From D2472 sp964275585 (GTDB lineage: Bacteria > Pseudomonadota > Gammaproteobacteria > Magnimaribacterales > D2472), in the NCBI GenBank assembly GCA_964275585.1, contig CAXYCJ010000013.1, positions 163,946 through 227,945 on the forward strand: a stretch of 64,000 bases of DNA, in the 5' to 3' direction. A program made the translations under genes and the position numbers. Below, in pieces: positions 36,998 to 46,022 of this stretch. The notes under the pieces were generated by a model that saw nothing but the letters and a program-made list of their open reading frames with translations, was not told the DNA's origin and ran no database searches. Positions within the stretch are counted from its first letter, which is position 1; each line of letters starts with the position of its first letter.

Positions 36998-37566
36998 ATT
37001 TTAAAAATGCTTTTTGAAAGCAAAATCCAATAATTTTCTATATAACTGCTGGGTATTTCTTTAAAACCATTCCTGATAAATCTAGAGATTATTCCCTCCA
37101 TCGTAGATATAACTAAATGCGCACTTATGCCTGGAGTTAATTGAATGTTTTCTTTGTTAGAAGATAAAATTTGTTTCATTGAAAGCTCAAGCCTCTCATA
37201 GAACTGGTTAACGGCATCAATTACATTTTTTTCATTTGGACCTAATGCTTCCCTAGAAAGAATACGCGCAAAGCCTTTATTCTTCTCCAGAAAGATAATA
37301 AAAAAGAAGAAAATTAATCTTATTTTCTCAAGCGACTCAATAGAACCATCTTTTTTTATTTCACCAACTTTTTGAAAAATAGTTTGATCACAAAAGTTAA
37401 ATAGTTCTAAGAATATGGAGCGCTTGCTAGGAAAATGTCTATAAAGGGCTGCTTCAGTGACCCCACTTTCTTTTGCTAGAATCGCTGTTGTAACTTTTGT
37501 TGCATCCCGCTCTTCAAGCAGTTTTGCTAATCCTTGTAGAATAATTTGCTTCCGATCCTTTGCCAT
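36994..37566 (-). CDS. slmA: SlmA-like nucleoid occlusion factor (TetR family)
   Basis: A 190-residue TetR-fold protein. The helix-turn-helix (VTTAILAKESGVTEAALYRHFPSK) matches the SlmA DNA-recognition helix, and the C-terminal EGIISRFIRNGFK resembles the SlmA EGMLSRFVRSEFK stretch. SlmA binds specific chromosomal sites and blocks FtsZ assembly over the nucleoid. It lies four bases after algC, as in related gammaproteobacteria. An unusually aromatic run (IFFFFIIFLE) occurs in helix 5. Confidence 0.8.
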   Translation of the reverse strand: MAKDRKQIILQGLAKLLEERDATKVTTAILAKESGVTEAALYRHFPSKRSIFLELFNFCDQTIFQKVGEIKKDGSIESLEKIRLIFFFFIIFLEKNKGFARILSREALGPNEKNVIDAVNQFYERLELSMKQILSSNKENIQLTPGISAHLVISTMEGIISRFIRNGFKEIPSSYIENYWILLSKSIFKI

Positions 37567-37570
37567 AATA

Positions 37571-38944
37571 CTAGCTTAGCTTAATCTCAATTGATTCATC
37601 AATCTGTTTTAACTGTACTAAAAATAAATTTTTAATTTCTTCTAATCGCTCAGAAGTATTTGCCTCAAACCGCATGACTAGTTTAGGGGTTGTATTAGAT
37701 GCCCTAAGCAGACCCCAGCCATCATTGAAATTCACTCTTAATCCATCAATAGTATTTTTTTCGCCACCCTTAAACTCTGAACTTTGAATAAAACGCTCTA
37801 CGATTTGAAATTTCTTTTCTTCTAAAACATCAATATTCATTTCAGGCGTTGAAAATGCTTTTGGAAGATCCTTATAAATCAAGGAAAGAGGTTTTTTGCT
37901 TTGGATCAGTATCTCTATTAATCTAAAAGCAGAATAGTGACCGTCATCGAATCCGTACCATCGATCATTAAAAAAAATATGACCGCTCATCTCACCAGCA
38001 AGAGGAGCGCTAGTTTTTTTTAGAACATTTTTTATATGAAAATGGCCTGTCGGAGACATCACTGGAATACCTCCATTGTCTTCGATACTTTGATTGAGTA
38101 AATTAGAACACTTTACATCAAAGATAATTTGCGCACCTTTGTTACGCGTAAGAACTTCTTTTGCAAATATCATCATCAGCTGATCAGGAAAAATTATTTC
38201 ACCTCTATCAGTCACGACGCCCAATCTGTCTCCGTCTCCATCAAAGGCTATACCTACATCAGCTTGCTTGTCTTTTACTTCGTTTATTAAATCTTGAAGA
38301 TTTTCTGGCTTGCCTGGATCGGGATGATGGTTTGGAAACTCACCATCAATTTCACAAAACAGCTCGATAACTTCATGCCCTAAAGCTCTTATTAATTTAG
38401 GTGCAATTTCTCCTGCTGCTCCATTTCCACAATCAATCACTACCTTTAAGATCTCTCTTTTTTCAGTAACTTGGGAGCAGACCTCTTGTATATACTCATC
38501 CATGATATTTGTTTTAATTACCTCATCGCCATAATCCATTTTAGAAAAATCTGATGTTGATATGAAATCAAATATTTCCAAACCTGATACTGGCGAATCG
38601 TTAATCACTATCTTGAGTCCATTATAATTTTTGGGATTATGGCTGCCAGTAATCATAACTCCAGATTTTGAAGAAAGTTTCTTAGCTGCATAGTAAAGTA
38701 ACGGACTGGTAACCAAGCCAACATTAATAACATGGAGACCAAGATTTTGTAATTCTAAAGACAAGCATTTCAGGAGCTCTTCTCCAGATAATCTTCCATC
38801 TCTTCCAATAGCAATCTCATTTACCCTTTCGCTAGAGCATTTAGCAGCTATAGCCATTGCAATTACTCGTACTACATTTGCATTGAGTTGGTCTGGCACA
38901 ATGCCTCGAATGTCATATTCCCTAAAAATAGATTGGTCAATCAT
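37571..38944 (-). CDS. algC: Phosphomannomutase/phosphoglucomutase
   Basis: A 457-residue alpha-D-phosphohexomutase with four expected domains. The catalytic Ser is in TGSHNPKNYNG, the metal loop is DGDGDR, the sugar loop is GEMSGH, and RASNTTPKL binds phosphate near the C-terminus. It interconverts the 1- and 6-phosphates of mannose or glucose for LPS and polysaccharide precursors. It shares direction with slmA and is divergent from ilvE. Confidence 0.92.
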   Translation of the reverse strand: MIDQSIFREYDIRGIVPDQLNANVVRVIAMAIAAKCSSERVNEIAIGRDGRLSGEELLKCLSLELQNLGLHVINVGLVTSPLLYYAAKKLSSKSGVMITGSHNPKNYNGLKIVINDSPVSGLEIFDFISTSDFSKMDYGDEVIKTNIMDEYIQEVCSQVTEKREILKVVIDCGNGAAGEIAPKLIRALGHEVIELFCEIDGEFPNHHPDPGKPENLQDLINEVKDKQADVGIAFDGDGDRLGVVTDRGEIIFPDQLMMIFAKEVLTRNKGAQIIFDVKCSNLLNQSIEDNGGIPVMSPTGHFHIKNVLKKTSAPLAGEMSGHIFFNDRWYGFDDGHYSAFRLIEILIQSKKPLSLIYKDLPKAFSTPEMNIDVLEEKKFQIVERFIQSSEFKGGEKNTIDGLRVNFNDGWGLLRASNTTPKLVMRFEANTSERLEEIKNLFLVQLKQIDESIEIKLS

Positions 38945-39010
38945 AGCGATTTAGATTTCATTATATTATCTGATTTGTCATAATAGCTGAGACTTAAAAC
39001 CATAAACAAC

Positions 39011-39931
39011 ATGTTTCTTAATACTGACTCAAAATATATTTGGTTAAATGGTAGGTTTCAATCATTTAATGATACCAATATTCATCTCCTGTCTCATACG
39101 CTTCATTATGGGCTAGGTGTTTTTGAGGGGGTGAGAGCCTATGAAACATCTTATGGCGGAGCAATATTTAGATTACAGGATCACACTGAAAGGTTATTTG
39201 ATGCTGCGAAAAAAATTAACATTACCATTCCATATGCTATTGATGAATTAAATTCTATTCAAAAAGATGCGATGGTTAAAAATAGCCTCAAAGAGGGCTA
39301 CATTAGACCTATTGTTTTTTTAGGTAATGAATCTATGGGCCTCAGGGCAAAAGACTTGGTCTCTGTTAATGTTGCAGTTGCTTGCTGGGAGTGGCCATCT
39401 TATATGGACCCTGATGCAAAGAAGAAAGGCATTTCAATTATTAAATCGCCATTTCAGCAATACGATAATCCCCTTTATTCAAATAATAAGATTATTGGAA
39501 CATATGTGAATTCAATAATGGCTCTACATGATGCGATAGCTAAGAATGCTGATGAAGCATTATTATTAGATAAAAATGGATATATCTCAGAAGGAAGCGG
39601 TGAGAATATTTTTATTATCAAGGATTCAGTTATCTTTACGCCGAACACTAGCTTCTGCTTAAATGGCTTGACTAGACAGAGTGTTATTAAAATAGCAAAA
39701 GATCTTGGTTTTTCTGTAATTGAGAAAGATTTAACCTTCGATGACTTATTAGATGCTGATGAAACATTTTTCTCTGGAACAGCGGTTGAGATCACTCCTA
39801 TTACTAAAGTAGAACAAAAGAATATAGGCAATGGTTCTATTGGGCCAATTACAGAAAAACTACAATTAAAATATTCTGAGATAGTTACTGGGCAGGACGA
39901 GAATTATCAAAGCTGGCTGACTAAAATTTAA
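39011..39931 (+). CDS. ilvE: Branched-chain amino acid aminotransferase
   Basis: A 306-residue fold-IV PLP enzyme. HYGLGVFEGVRAYET lies near the start, the PLP lysine is in NNKIIGTYVNS, and GYISEGSGENIF and TRQSVIKIA follow. It transaminates Leu, Ile and Val. Its length equals E. coli IlvE. The next gene starts 15 bases later in the same direction, though the products are unrelated. Confidence 0.93.
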   Translation: MFLNTDSKYIWLNGRFQSFNDTNIHLLSHTLHYGLGVFEGVRAYETSYGGAIFRLQDHTERLFDAAKKINITIPYAIDELNSIQKDAMVKNSLKEGYIRPIVFLGNESMGLRAKDLVSVNVAVACWEWPSYMDPDAKKKGISIIKSPFQQYDNPLYSNNKIIGTYVNSIMALHDAIAKNADEALLLDKNGYISEGSGENIFIIKDSVIFTPNTSFCLNGLTRQSVIKIAKDLGFSVIEKDLTFDDLLDADETFFSGTAVEITPITKVEQKNIGNGSIGPITEKLQLKYSEIVTGQDENYQSWLTKI

Positions 39932-39946
39932 GATCATTAACGTCCC

Positions 39947-41188
39947 TTGAAAAATTTAAATATTGCTATATCTAGCTATCGGAGTGCTCCATTTGGAGGC
40001 GGGCAAGGTATTTTTATTTATGAGCTTTCTAAGGCACTTCAAAAATTAGGACATACAGTTGATATTATTTCAGGGCCTCCTTATCCAGCTCATGAGCCTA
40101 ATATTAACCTTATTAAGTCACCAGGCTTAGATCTTTTCAGCACCTTTGTTTTTAAAGAGCGAGTAAAGATTTTTTTTAATAAAAAAAACAAATCTCTTGA
40201 TGACTTATATGAATTCTTATCAGTTCTATTTGGCAGTTTTCCAGAAATGAAAACTTTTGGAAATAGAGTAAATAAATTATTAAAAAATAATTCCTATGAC
40301 ATTATTATTGATAATCAATCAATTAGTTACGGGATGCTAAAAATTCAAGAGTCGATTCCGTTAATTGAAATTATTCATCATCCAATAACCAAAGATTATC
40401 AATATGATATGTTATTTTCAAAAGGAGTTATTCAAAAACTTTCAAAGTGGCGATGGTTCTCTTTCTTGAAAATGCAAAAAAAAGTGGCAAGCAAGCTTAA
40501 TGTTATATCTACGCCATCTCATAATTCTATGAGAGATATTGAAAAGGATTTTAATGTAGCTAGAGGTAAAATAGCTGTTATTCCCAATGGAATTGATTTT
40601 AATATTTTTAGGCCTTTAAAAAATATTTCTCGTATTCCCAATAGACTAATTACCACTGCAAGTGCTGATGTGCCTCTGAAGGGATTAGATTTTACCTTAG
40701 GAGCCATCTCTTTATTGAGAGAAGACTTTCCAGATATTAAGCTAGTTGTTATTGGTAGCCCTAGACATGGAGGCCATACTGAGAGGCTCATTCGGAAACT
40801 GCAAATAGAGGCTCATGTTTCGTTCAAAAGCAATTTAACTAAACAAGAAATTGCTCAAGAGTATTCTCAAAGCTCTGTTGCTATTGTTAGCTCTTTATAC
40901 GAAGGTTTTGGTTTCCCTGTAGGTGAGGCAATGGCATGTGCAATTCCACTAATTGCAACAAATGTAGCCTCCATTCCAGAAATAACTAGTAGTTTCTGTC
41001 AACTTATCCCATCGAAAAGCTCTGAGGTAATTGCGCAATCTCTTAAAAATGTATTTAATGATCCTGATAAATATCAGCTCCTTGCAGATTCTGGGAGAAA
41101 GCACATAATCGATAATTTTGACTGGAGTAAGATAGCCCAGTTGTATGAAAATTTGATTAATAAAACAATTAAAGATTTTAAATGCTAA
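39947..41188 (+). CDS. GT4-family glycosyltransferase
   Basis: A 413-residue GT-B protein. The N-terminal half reads SSYRSAPFGGGQGIFIYEL. The C-terminal half has the GT4 donor site: VIPNGIDF, then SSLYEGFGFPVGEAMACAIPLIAT with the E-x7-E motif. The start is TTG. Neighbours (two methyltransferases, an LpxL-type acyltransferase, waaA) suggest envelope glycan or LPS core assembly. Acceptor and sugar are unknown. Its end overlaps the next gene by seven bases. Confidence 0.85.
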   Translation: MKNLNIAISSYRSAPFGGGQGIFIYELSKALQKLGHTVDIISGPPYPAHEPNINLIKSPGLDLFSTFVFKERVKIFFNKKNKSLDDLYEFLSVLFGSFPEMKTFGNRVNKLLKNNSYDIIIDNQSISYGMLKIQESIPLIEIIHHPITKDYQYDMLFSKGVIQKLSKWRWFSFLKMQKKVASKLNVISTPSHNSMRDIEKDFNVARGKIAVIPNGIDFNIFRPLKNISRIPNRLITTASADVPLKGLDFTLGAISLLREDFPDIKLVVIGSPRHGGHTERLIRKLQIEAHVSFKSNLTKQEIAQEYSQSSVAIVSSLYEGFGFPVGEAMACAIPLIATNVASIPEITSSFCQLIPSKSSEVIAQSLKNVFNDPDKYQLLADSGRKHIIDNFDWSKIAQLYENLINKTIKDFKC

Positions 41189-41886
41189 CTTTTAATTTTA
41201 ATAAACTACATCTTTCTCCTGAATCAAAGATTTTGGATGTTGGATGTGGAGAGGGCAGGCATATTTTTGGAACACTGCATGCTTTTGAAGATGTTTACTG
41301 TATTGGCTATGACAAAGACCTTCCTTCTTTGAAAACTTGCAAAGAGGGCTTAGAATTCTTCAAAGAACTAGATTCCAAGGCAACAGTTTTTATGCAAGGA
41401 TCTGTTTATAAACTCCCATTTGAAGATAATATTTTTGATTTAATTATCTGCTCAGAGGTCCTGGAGCATCTTGAGAATTATCATGGCGCTATTGAAGAAA
41501 TGCATAGAGTTCTTAAGCCGGGTGGTAAATTTCTACCAAGCGTTCCCTCATTTTGGCCTGAAAAAATTTGTTGGGCTCTTTCTCGTGAGTATCAAAATAT
41601 GCCAGGGGGGCATGTAAGAATTTTTAAAAAAAATCAAATTATTTCTGAAATTCAAGATCATGGATTTAAGCATGAGGGCTCTGAAAGATTTCATGGTTTT
41701 CACAGCGCATATTGGTGGTTGAGATGCTTCTTTTGGGCAAATCAGGAATCTAATTTTTTAATTAAAAAATATAAGAAATTTTTAGAATATCAAATACTTC
41801 AAAACCCTTTCTGGCTTCGAAGGCTTGAAAACCTTATTAATCCAATATTTGGAAAAAGCATCGCTTTCTATTTTCAGAAAAAATAA
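41182..41886 (+). CDS. Class I SAM-dependent methyltransferase
   Basis: A 234-residue protein. Motif I is ILDVGCGEGRH, followed by an acidic residue after strand 2 (YDKD), motif ICSEVLEHL and the post-motif VLKPGGKFL, all of the Methyltransf_11 type. It overlaps the upstream glycosyltransferase and the downstream gene (by one base), so the three are translationally coupled. The substrate is not evident; a glycan or isoprenoid-linked intermediate is possible by context. Confidence 0.85.
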   Translation: MLTFNFNKLHLSPESKILDVGCGEGRHIFGTLHAFEDVYCIGYDKDLPSLKTCKEGLEFFKELDSKATVFMQGSVYKLPFEDNIFDLIICSEVLEHLENYHGAIEEMHRVLKPGGKFLPSVPSFWPEKICWALSREYQNMPGGHVRIFKKNQIISEIQDHGFKHEGSERFHGFHSAYWWLRCFFWANQESNFLIKKYKKFLEYQILQNPFWLRRLENLINPIFGKSIAFYFQKK

Positions 41887-42926
41887 TGACTCCTCCAAAT
41901 TTTTCTAAAATTGATCCAAGTACACTTGAAGGGATGAAGCACCTTGGAAAATTTATCTCGACCATTCAGCTAACTTCTGGAGCAATTCCTTCTAATAAAA
42001 ATGGTTCCCATGATCCATGGGATCACCTAGAAGCCGTGATGGGTTTAGCAACCCTTGGCTTTAATGAGGAGGCTAGAAAAGGCCTAGAATGGATGAAACT
42101 AAACCAAAATGATGATGGTAGCTGGTTTGATTCTTACCATAATAGCGAACCTTTAGCGCTCAACAAGCAATCAAATTTTTCGACTTATATCGCTGTTGCA
42201 GTTTGGCATTACTATCTTTTAAAAAATGATCCTAATATCCTAGAGTACTTCTGGGAGACAGTAAAAAAAGGTATTATTTTTGCCCTTTCTCTTCAGGATG
42301 AAAATGGAGCAATTGCCTGGAATCTTGATGAAGCAGACACCACAGACAAGGACTATCTCTTAACTGGATGTAGTTCAATCGCGAAGAGCCTTGAGTGTGC
42401 CATTGCTATATGCCAAGTATTAAATAAAACTGATTTTCAAGCAGATTGGATGCAATCGCATTCAAGGTTATTGAAGGCGATTGCAAATCCAGAAGGAACC
42501 TTTGATTTAACCAAAGATCGCAGCAGATTCTCAATGGATTGGTATTATCCAATTTTATCTGGTGCTTATTTGAATGAAAATTATACAAAACTGACCACTA
42601 AACTGGAATCTGAGTTTTGGGTGGATGGTCTTGGAATAAAATGCGTATCAGACGAACCCTGGGTGACAGTGGCAGAAACTAGTGAATGCTCTATTGCCTA
42701 CAAAAAATTAGGCAATGAGCAGTTTGCAAATGAGTTACTTCTTAATGCTATAGCAATAGTTGATGAAAATAATATTCCTTTTATGGGTTGGCAATTTGAA
42801 GAGAAAATATATTGGCCTGATGAAAAGCCTTCATGGACTTCAGCTGCATGCATTTTAGCTGCAGATGCTAACAACACACTTACTGCAGCCTCTAGTTTAT
42901 TTCTTAATAGACAGTTTAGCTCTTAA
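41886..42926 (+). CDS. Terpenoid-cyclase/prenyltransferase-fold (alpha-alpha toroid) protein
   Basis: A 346-residue protein whose repeats resemble the alpha/alpha toroid of squalene-hopene cyclases and prenyltransferases: GLEWMKLNQNDDGSWFDSY carries a QNDDGSW (QW-like) motif and DPWDHLEAVMGL is repeated loosely. No DXDD protonation motif is visible, so cyclase activity is doubtful. It is third in a coupled glycosyltransferase-methyltransferase unit. Its last 11 bases overlap the convergent methyltransferase. Function unknown. Confidence 0.65.
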   Translation: MTPPNFSKIDPSTLEGMKHLGKFISTIQLTSGAIPSNKNGSHDPWDHLEAVMGLATLGFNEEARKGLEWMKLNQNDDGSWFDSYHNSEPLALNKQSNFSTYIAVAVWHYYLLKNDPNILEYFWETVKKGIIFALSLQDENGAIAWNLDEADTTDKDYLLTGCSSIAKSLECAIAICQVLNKTDFQADWMQSHSRLLKAIANPEGTFDLTKDRSRFSMDWYYPILSGAYLNENYTKLTTKLESEFWVDGLGIKCVSDEPWVTVAETSECSIAYKKLGNEQFANELLLNAIAIVDENNIPFMGWQFEEKIYWPDEKPSWTSAACILAADANNTLTAASSLFLNRQFSS

Positions 42927-43521
42927 TTAGACAAACGATTGTGTCAACTCTTTCATGGAGTACAAACCCTTCTGATAATGCTTTTTGATAGATTAAGAAT
43001 GGTGCCTGGCCACCTTCCTCTGGGTTCTCATATATATCGTGTATTACTAACGCACCACCATTTAAAATTTTAGTATTCCAATTATTATAATCATTTTGTG
43101 CTGAGATCTCTGTATGACTACCGTCAATAAACAATAAACCTAGATCAATTGTCCATGTTGGAGCCAATGAATTAGCATTTGCAATTATAGGAATAATCCA
43201 TTTGCTTTCCTCAAACTGATCAAGGTTGGACTGCAAAAGTGGTACTGTGTTCACTCGACCTAGTAATTGGTCAAAAATATCTTTATCAAAATATTCTTCA
43301 CCTTCTTGGTGCTCTTCAGACCCTCTATGATGGTCAATAGTAAAAACTAACTGATTATTTATTGAAGCTCCTGCTGCAATATATAGACTCGATTTACCTC
43401 CAAATGTCCCAATCTCAATTGCTGGACCGAGAGCAGTAAATTTTTCTGACCATTTTGTTAATGCCTCTCCTTCATGTTGCGGCATAAATCCCTTTAGGGT
43501 GTTTAGTTTATTAAAATTCAT
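42916..43521 (-). CDS. Class I SAM-dependent methyltransferase (Methyltransf_24 type)
   Basis: A 201-residue protein with AIEIGTFGGKSSLYIA as motif I, FTIDHHRG after strand 2 and LLFIDGSHTEISAQNDY, typical of the Methyltransf_24 / cephalosporin-hydroxylase-like group. It follows the LpxL-type gene by four bases on the same strand. It is convergent with the toroid-fold gene. A role in modifying the same envelope glycan is an inference from position. Confidence 0.75.
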   Translation of the reverse strand: MNFNKLNTLKGFMPQHEGEALTKWSEKFTALGPAIEIGTFGGKSSLYIAAGASINNQLVFTIDHHRGSEEHQEGEEYFDKDIFDQLLGRVNTVPLLQSNLDQFEESKWIIPIIANANSLAPTWTIDLGLLFIDGSHTEISAQNDYNNWNTKILNGGALVIHDIYENPEEGGQAPFLIYQKALSEGFVLHERVDTIVCLIKS

Positions 43522-43525
43522 ATTT

Positions 43526-44380
43526 TTATTTGTAAAATTTTTTGCCCAATGTTGACTTAAATCTCCTATGAGCCCATAGGTATTCAGCCGGATGTTGAAG
43601 AATTTTAGCCTCCATTAAATCATTAATCTTTTGAGCCAAGCCTATTGGATCTAATTCTTTACTATCTATCAACTCAATTTCTAGGATTAATTTTTTATTT
43701 TCATAGAAAGAATTGATAAACAAGAGACGGCATTTTGTCATATCAACAATTTTGCTAGTTGTTGTTATTGTTGAAGTTTCTTGATTAAAAAATTTTAATC
43801 GCGCAGAGTTTTCCCATCCATAATCTTGATCAATGGAATACATAACGTTCTTTCCTTCCTTGAGCCATTTAATAAATTTTCTGGGTTTATTTTTATCAGC
43901 AGTCTCTTGGATGCTTGATAGCCTGCCTTTCGTTTGTAATGCATCCATTGATTCAGAATTATGCGATCGACTCACTCCAAATATTGAGGCATTAAGTGCT
44001 AGAAGCCTTGCATCAAGTTCTAAGTGTTGAGAATGCTTGAATAAGAGCAAGTTACCATTGTCACTATTGGCTTCATTTAATTGGTCTAACCCCCTTATTT
44101 CATAATTGAAATATTTATGAATTTTTTGATCTGACCAAAACCATGCTATGCCAGTCTCAAAAATAGAGCATCCAAGGCAATTAAAATTTTGCTTCAAAAG
44201 CTTTTTTTGCTCTTTAGAAGACATTAGAGGAAAGCAAACTCTGATATTGGCTTTAGCTATTCTTTTTCGCTTGGCGAATAAAATTAACAAGAGTTCCCCA
44301 AAAATATTTCCAAGAAAGCTATGCCATCCTCTGGGTAGAGAGCTAAGCCCTTGCCATAATGTAATTGTTAATCGCATCAA
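43526..44380 (-). CDS. Lipid A biosynthesis acyltransferase (LpxL/HtrB-like)
   Basis: A 284-residue membrane-associated acyltransferase. The catalytic H-x4-E motif appears as HSQHLE, aligning with HFLTLE of LpxL. GVSRSHNSESMD and the acid-rich SIDQDYGW segment match family blocks, and EYLWAHRRFKS is the typical end. It adds a secondary acyl chain to the Kdo2-lipid IVA precursor. It is divergent from waaA, which makes that acceptor. Which acyl position it uses (LpxL or LpxM) is not decided. Confidence 0.85.
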   Translation of the reverse strand: MMRLTITLWQGLSSLPRGWHSFLGNIFGELLLILFAKRKRIAKANIRVCFPLMSSKEQKKLLKQNFNCLGCSIFETGIAWFWSDQKIHKYFNYEIRGLDQLNEANSDNGNLLLFKHSQHLELDARLLALNASIFGVSRSHNSESMDALQTKGRLSSIQETADKNKPRKFIKWLKEGKNVMYSIDQDYGWENSARLKFFNQETSTITTTSKIVDMTKCRLLFINSFYENKKLILEIELIDSKELDPIGLAQKINDLMEAKILQHPAEYLWAHRRFKSTLGKKFYK

Positions 44381-44441
44381 TATTATGAGTACTTAAAAAT
44401 TAAAGGATGTATTATTACATTAAATTAAATATTCCTATGCC

Positions 44442-45677
44442 ATGAAGCTTGCAATTTACAATCTATTGATTCTATTGCTGATACCAGTTTTTCAGTTACG
44501 TCTCTTATTTAAAAGCATCAAGGATAGTGATTATAGATTTAATTTCAGCCAGAGATTTGGGCGCAAACTTTCTCCATTCACTCGAAAAAAAGAAAAGATT
44601 ATATGGTTTCATGCAGTCAGTTTAGGTGAAGTCATTGGGTCTCAGGATTTTATTAAAGAGCTTTTAAAAGATTTTGATGTAGTTTTAACAACAAGCACCC
44701 CAACTGGATTAAGAAAAGCCTTAGAGCTCTTTAAAGATTCTGTGGCTATTAATTATGCTCCCTTTGATCTAAACACCCTTATAAAAAAATTTTTAGATTT
44801 CTATAATCCCGATGCACTTTTAATTTTTGAAACTGAAATTTGGCCGTCAATGATTTCAACTTCAAGAAAAAAAAATATACCAGTATTTTTAATTAATGGC
44901 CGCTTAAGCAAGAATTCATTTCAAGCATATCTAATGACCTCATGGTTTATTAAAAACATTCTTCTAAAAATTACTTTTGTTTTTGTTCAGTCTGAGAAAC
45001 ACCAAGAGAGATTTATTAAACTTGGGGTAAACAAGAAGAACATTAAAGTGGCAGGATCTGTAAAATTTGATGCGCCTGGATTAAATTCACAACCAATCTC
45101 TTTGCCTCCATATCTTCTGGGGGCAAGCACTCATTCAGGTGAGGAAGAAATTCTCTTGAATGTCTTCAATACAATCTGTAATAAATACTCATATAAATTA
45201 TTGATATGCCCAAGACATCCAGAGCGATCTAATCAGATTTTACAATTAGCCACTAAGATGGGCTTCAAGGCTCAGCTCTATTCACAGCTAACATCTAATA
45301 ATTTTAAAGTTTGTATTGTTGATAGCATTGGGCTATTACCAGATTTTTATCATAGCGCTAAGCTTGCATTTGTAGGAGGCAGTTTGGTGCCCCGGGGAGG
45401 GCATAACATTATTGAGCCTGCAGTTCTAGGTACTCCTATTATTACAGGCAATCATACTTTTAATTTTGAAGATATTGTTCAAGATTTTATAGAAAAAGAT
45501 GCATGTATTCTTGTGCATAATGAACATGAATTATTGGCTGGCATACAATCGATACTTGGCGATGCAGAAGTGGGGCAAAAGCTAAGCATTAATGCTAAAA
45601 AAATTGTTGAAACCAATCAAGGCTCAACACAAATACAACTCTCTTATATACTAGATAAATTAGGAGCAAAAAATTGA
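44442..45677 (+). CDS. waaA: 3-deoxy-D-manno-octulosonic acid transferase
   Basis: A 411-residue KdtA. An N-terminal membrane segment (NLLILLLIPVFQLRLL) is followed by WFHAVSLGEV with the catalytic Glu, TTSTPTG, FETEIWP and GGSLVPRGGHNIIEPA. It transfers Kdo to lipid IVA on the inner membrane. Its stop codon overlaps the TTG start of the PII gene. Confidence 0.93.
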   Translation: MKLAIYNLLILLLIPVFQLRLLFKSIKDSDYRFNFSQRFGRKLSPFTRKKEKIIWFHAVSLGEVIGSQDFIKELLKDFDVVLTTSTPTGLRKALELFKDSVAINYAPFDLNTLIKKFLDFYNPDALLIFETEIWPSMISTSRKKNIPVFLINGRLSKNSFQAYLMTSWFIKNILLKITFVFVQSEKHQERFIKLGVNKKNIKVAGSVKFDAPGLNSQPISLPPYLLGASTHSGEEEILLNVFNTICNKYSYKLLICPRHPERSNQILQLATKMGFKAQLYSQLTSNNFKVCIVDSIGLLPDFYHSAKLAFVGGSLVPRGGHNIIEPAVLGTPIITGNHTFNFEDIVQDFIEKDACILVHNEHELLAGIQSILGDAEVGQKLSINAKKIVETNQGSTQIQLSYILDKLGAKN

Positions 45678-46012
45678 AGCTTATTACCGCAATAATTAAA
45701 CCATTTAAACTTGAAGAAGTTCGCCAATCTTTGGACGTTATAGGTATTACAGGCATGACAATTACAGAAGTAAAAGGATTTGGTCGACAGAAAGGACATA
45801 CCGAGCTTTACAGGGGCGCAGAATACGTTATAGATTTTTTACCGAAAATTAAAATTGAAATAGCCGTTTCAACTGAGCAAGTTGACTCAGCAATTTCAGC
45901 AATAACCACAAGTGCCAGCACAGGTAAAATTGGTGATGGTAAGATTTTTGTCTCATCCTTAGAAAAAGTGATCCGCATTCGAACTGGTGAAGTGGACCAA
46001 GACGCTATCTAA
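45674..46012 (+). CDS. Nitrogen regulatory PII protein
   Basis: A 112-residue PII (GlnB/GlnK). The T-loop is KGHTELYRGAEY with the uridylylated Tyr (position 51), and the nucleotide-binding end is TGKIGDGKIF and IRIRTGE. It senses 2-oxoglutarate and ATP/ADP and regulates glutamine synthetase and ammonium uptake. The start is TTG, overlapping the waaA stop. No amtB is adjacent, so GlnB and GlnK cannot be told apart. Confidence 0.93.
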   Translation: MKLITAIIKPFKLEEVRQSLDVIGITGMTITEVKGFGRQKGHTELYRGAEYVIDFLPKIKIEIAVSTEQVDSAISAITTSASTGKIGDGKIFVSSLEKVIRIRTGEVDQDAI

Positions 46013-46022
46013 TATTAATTCT

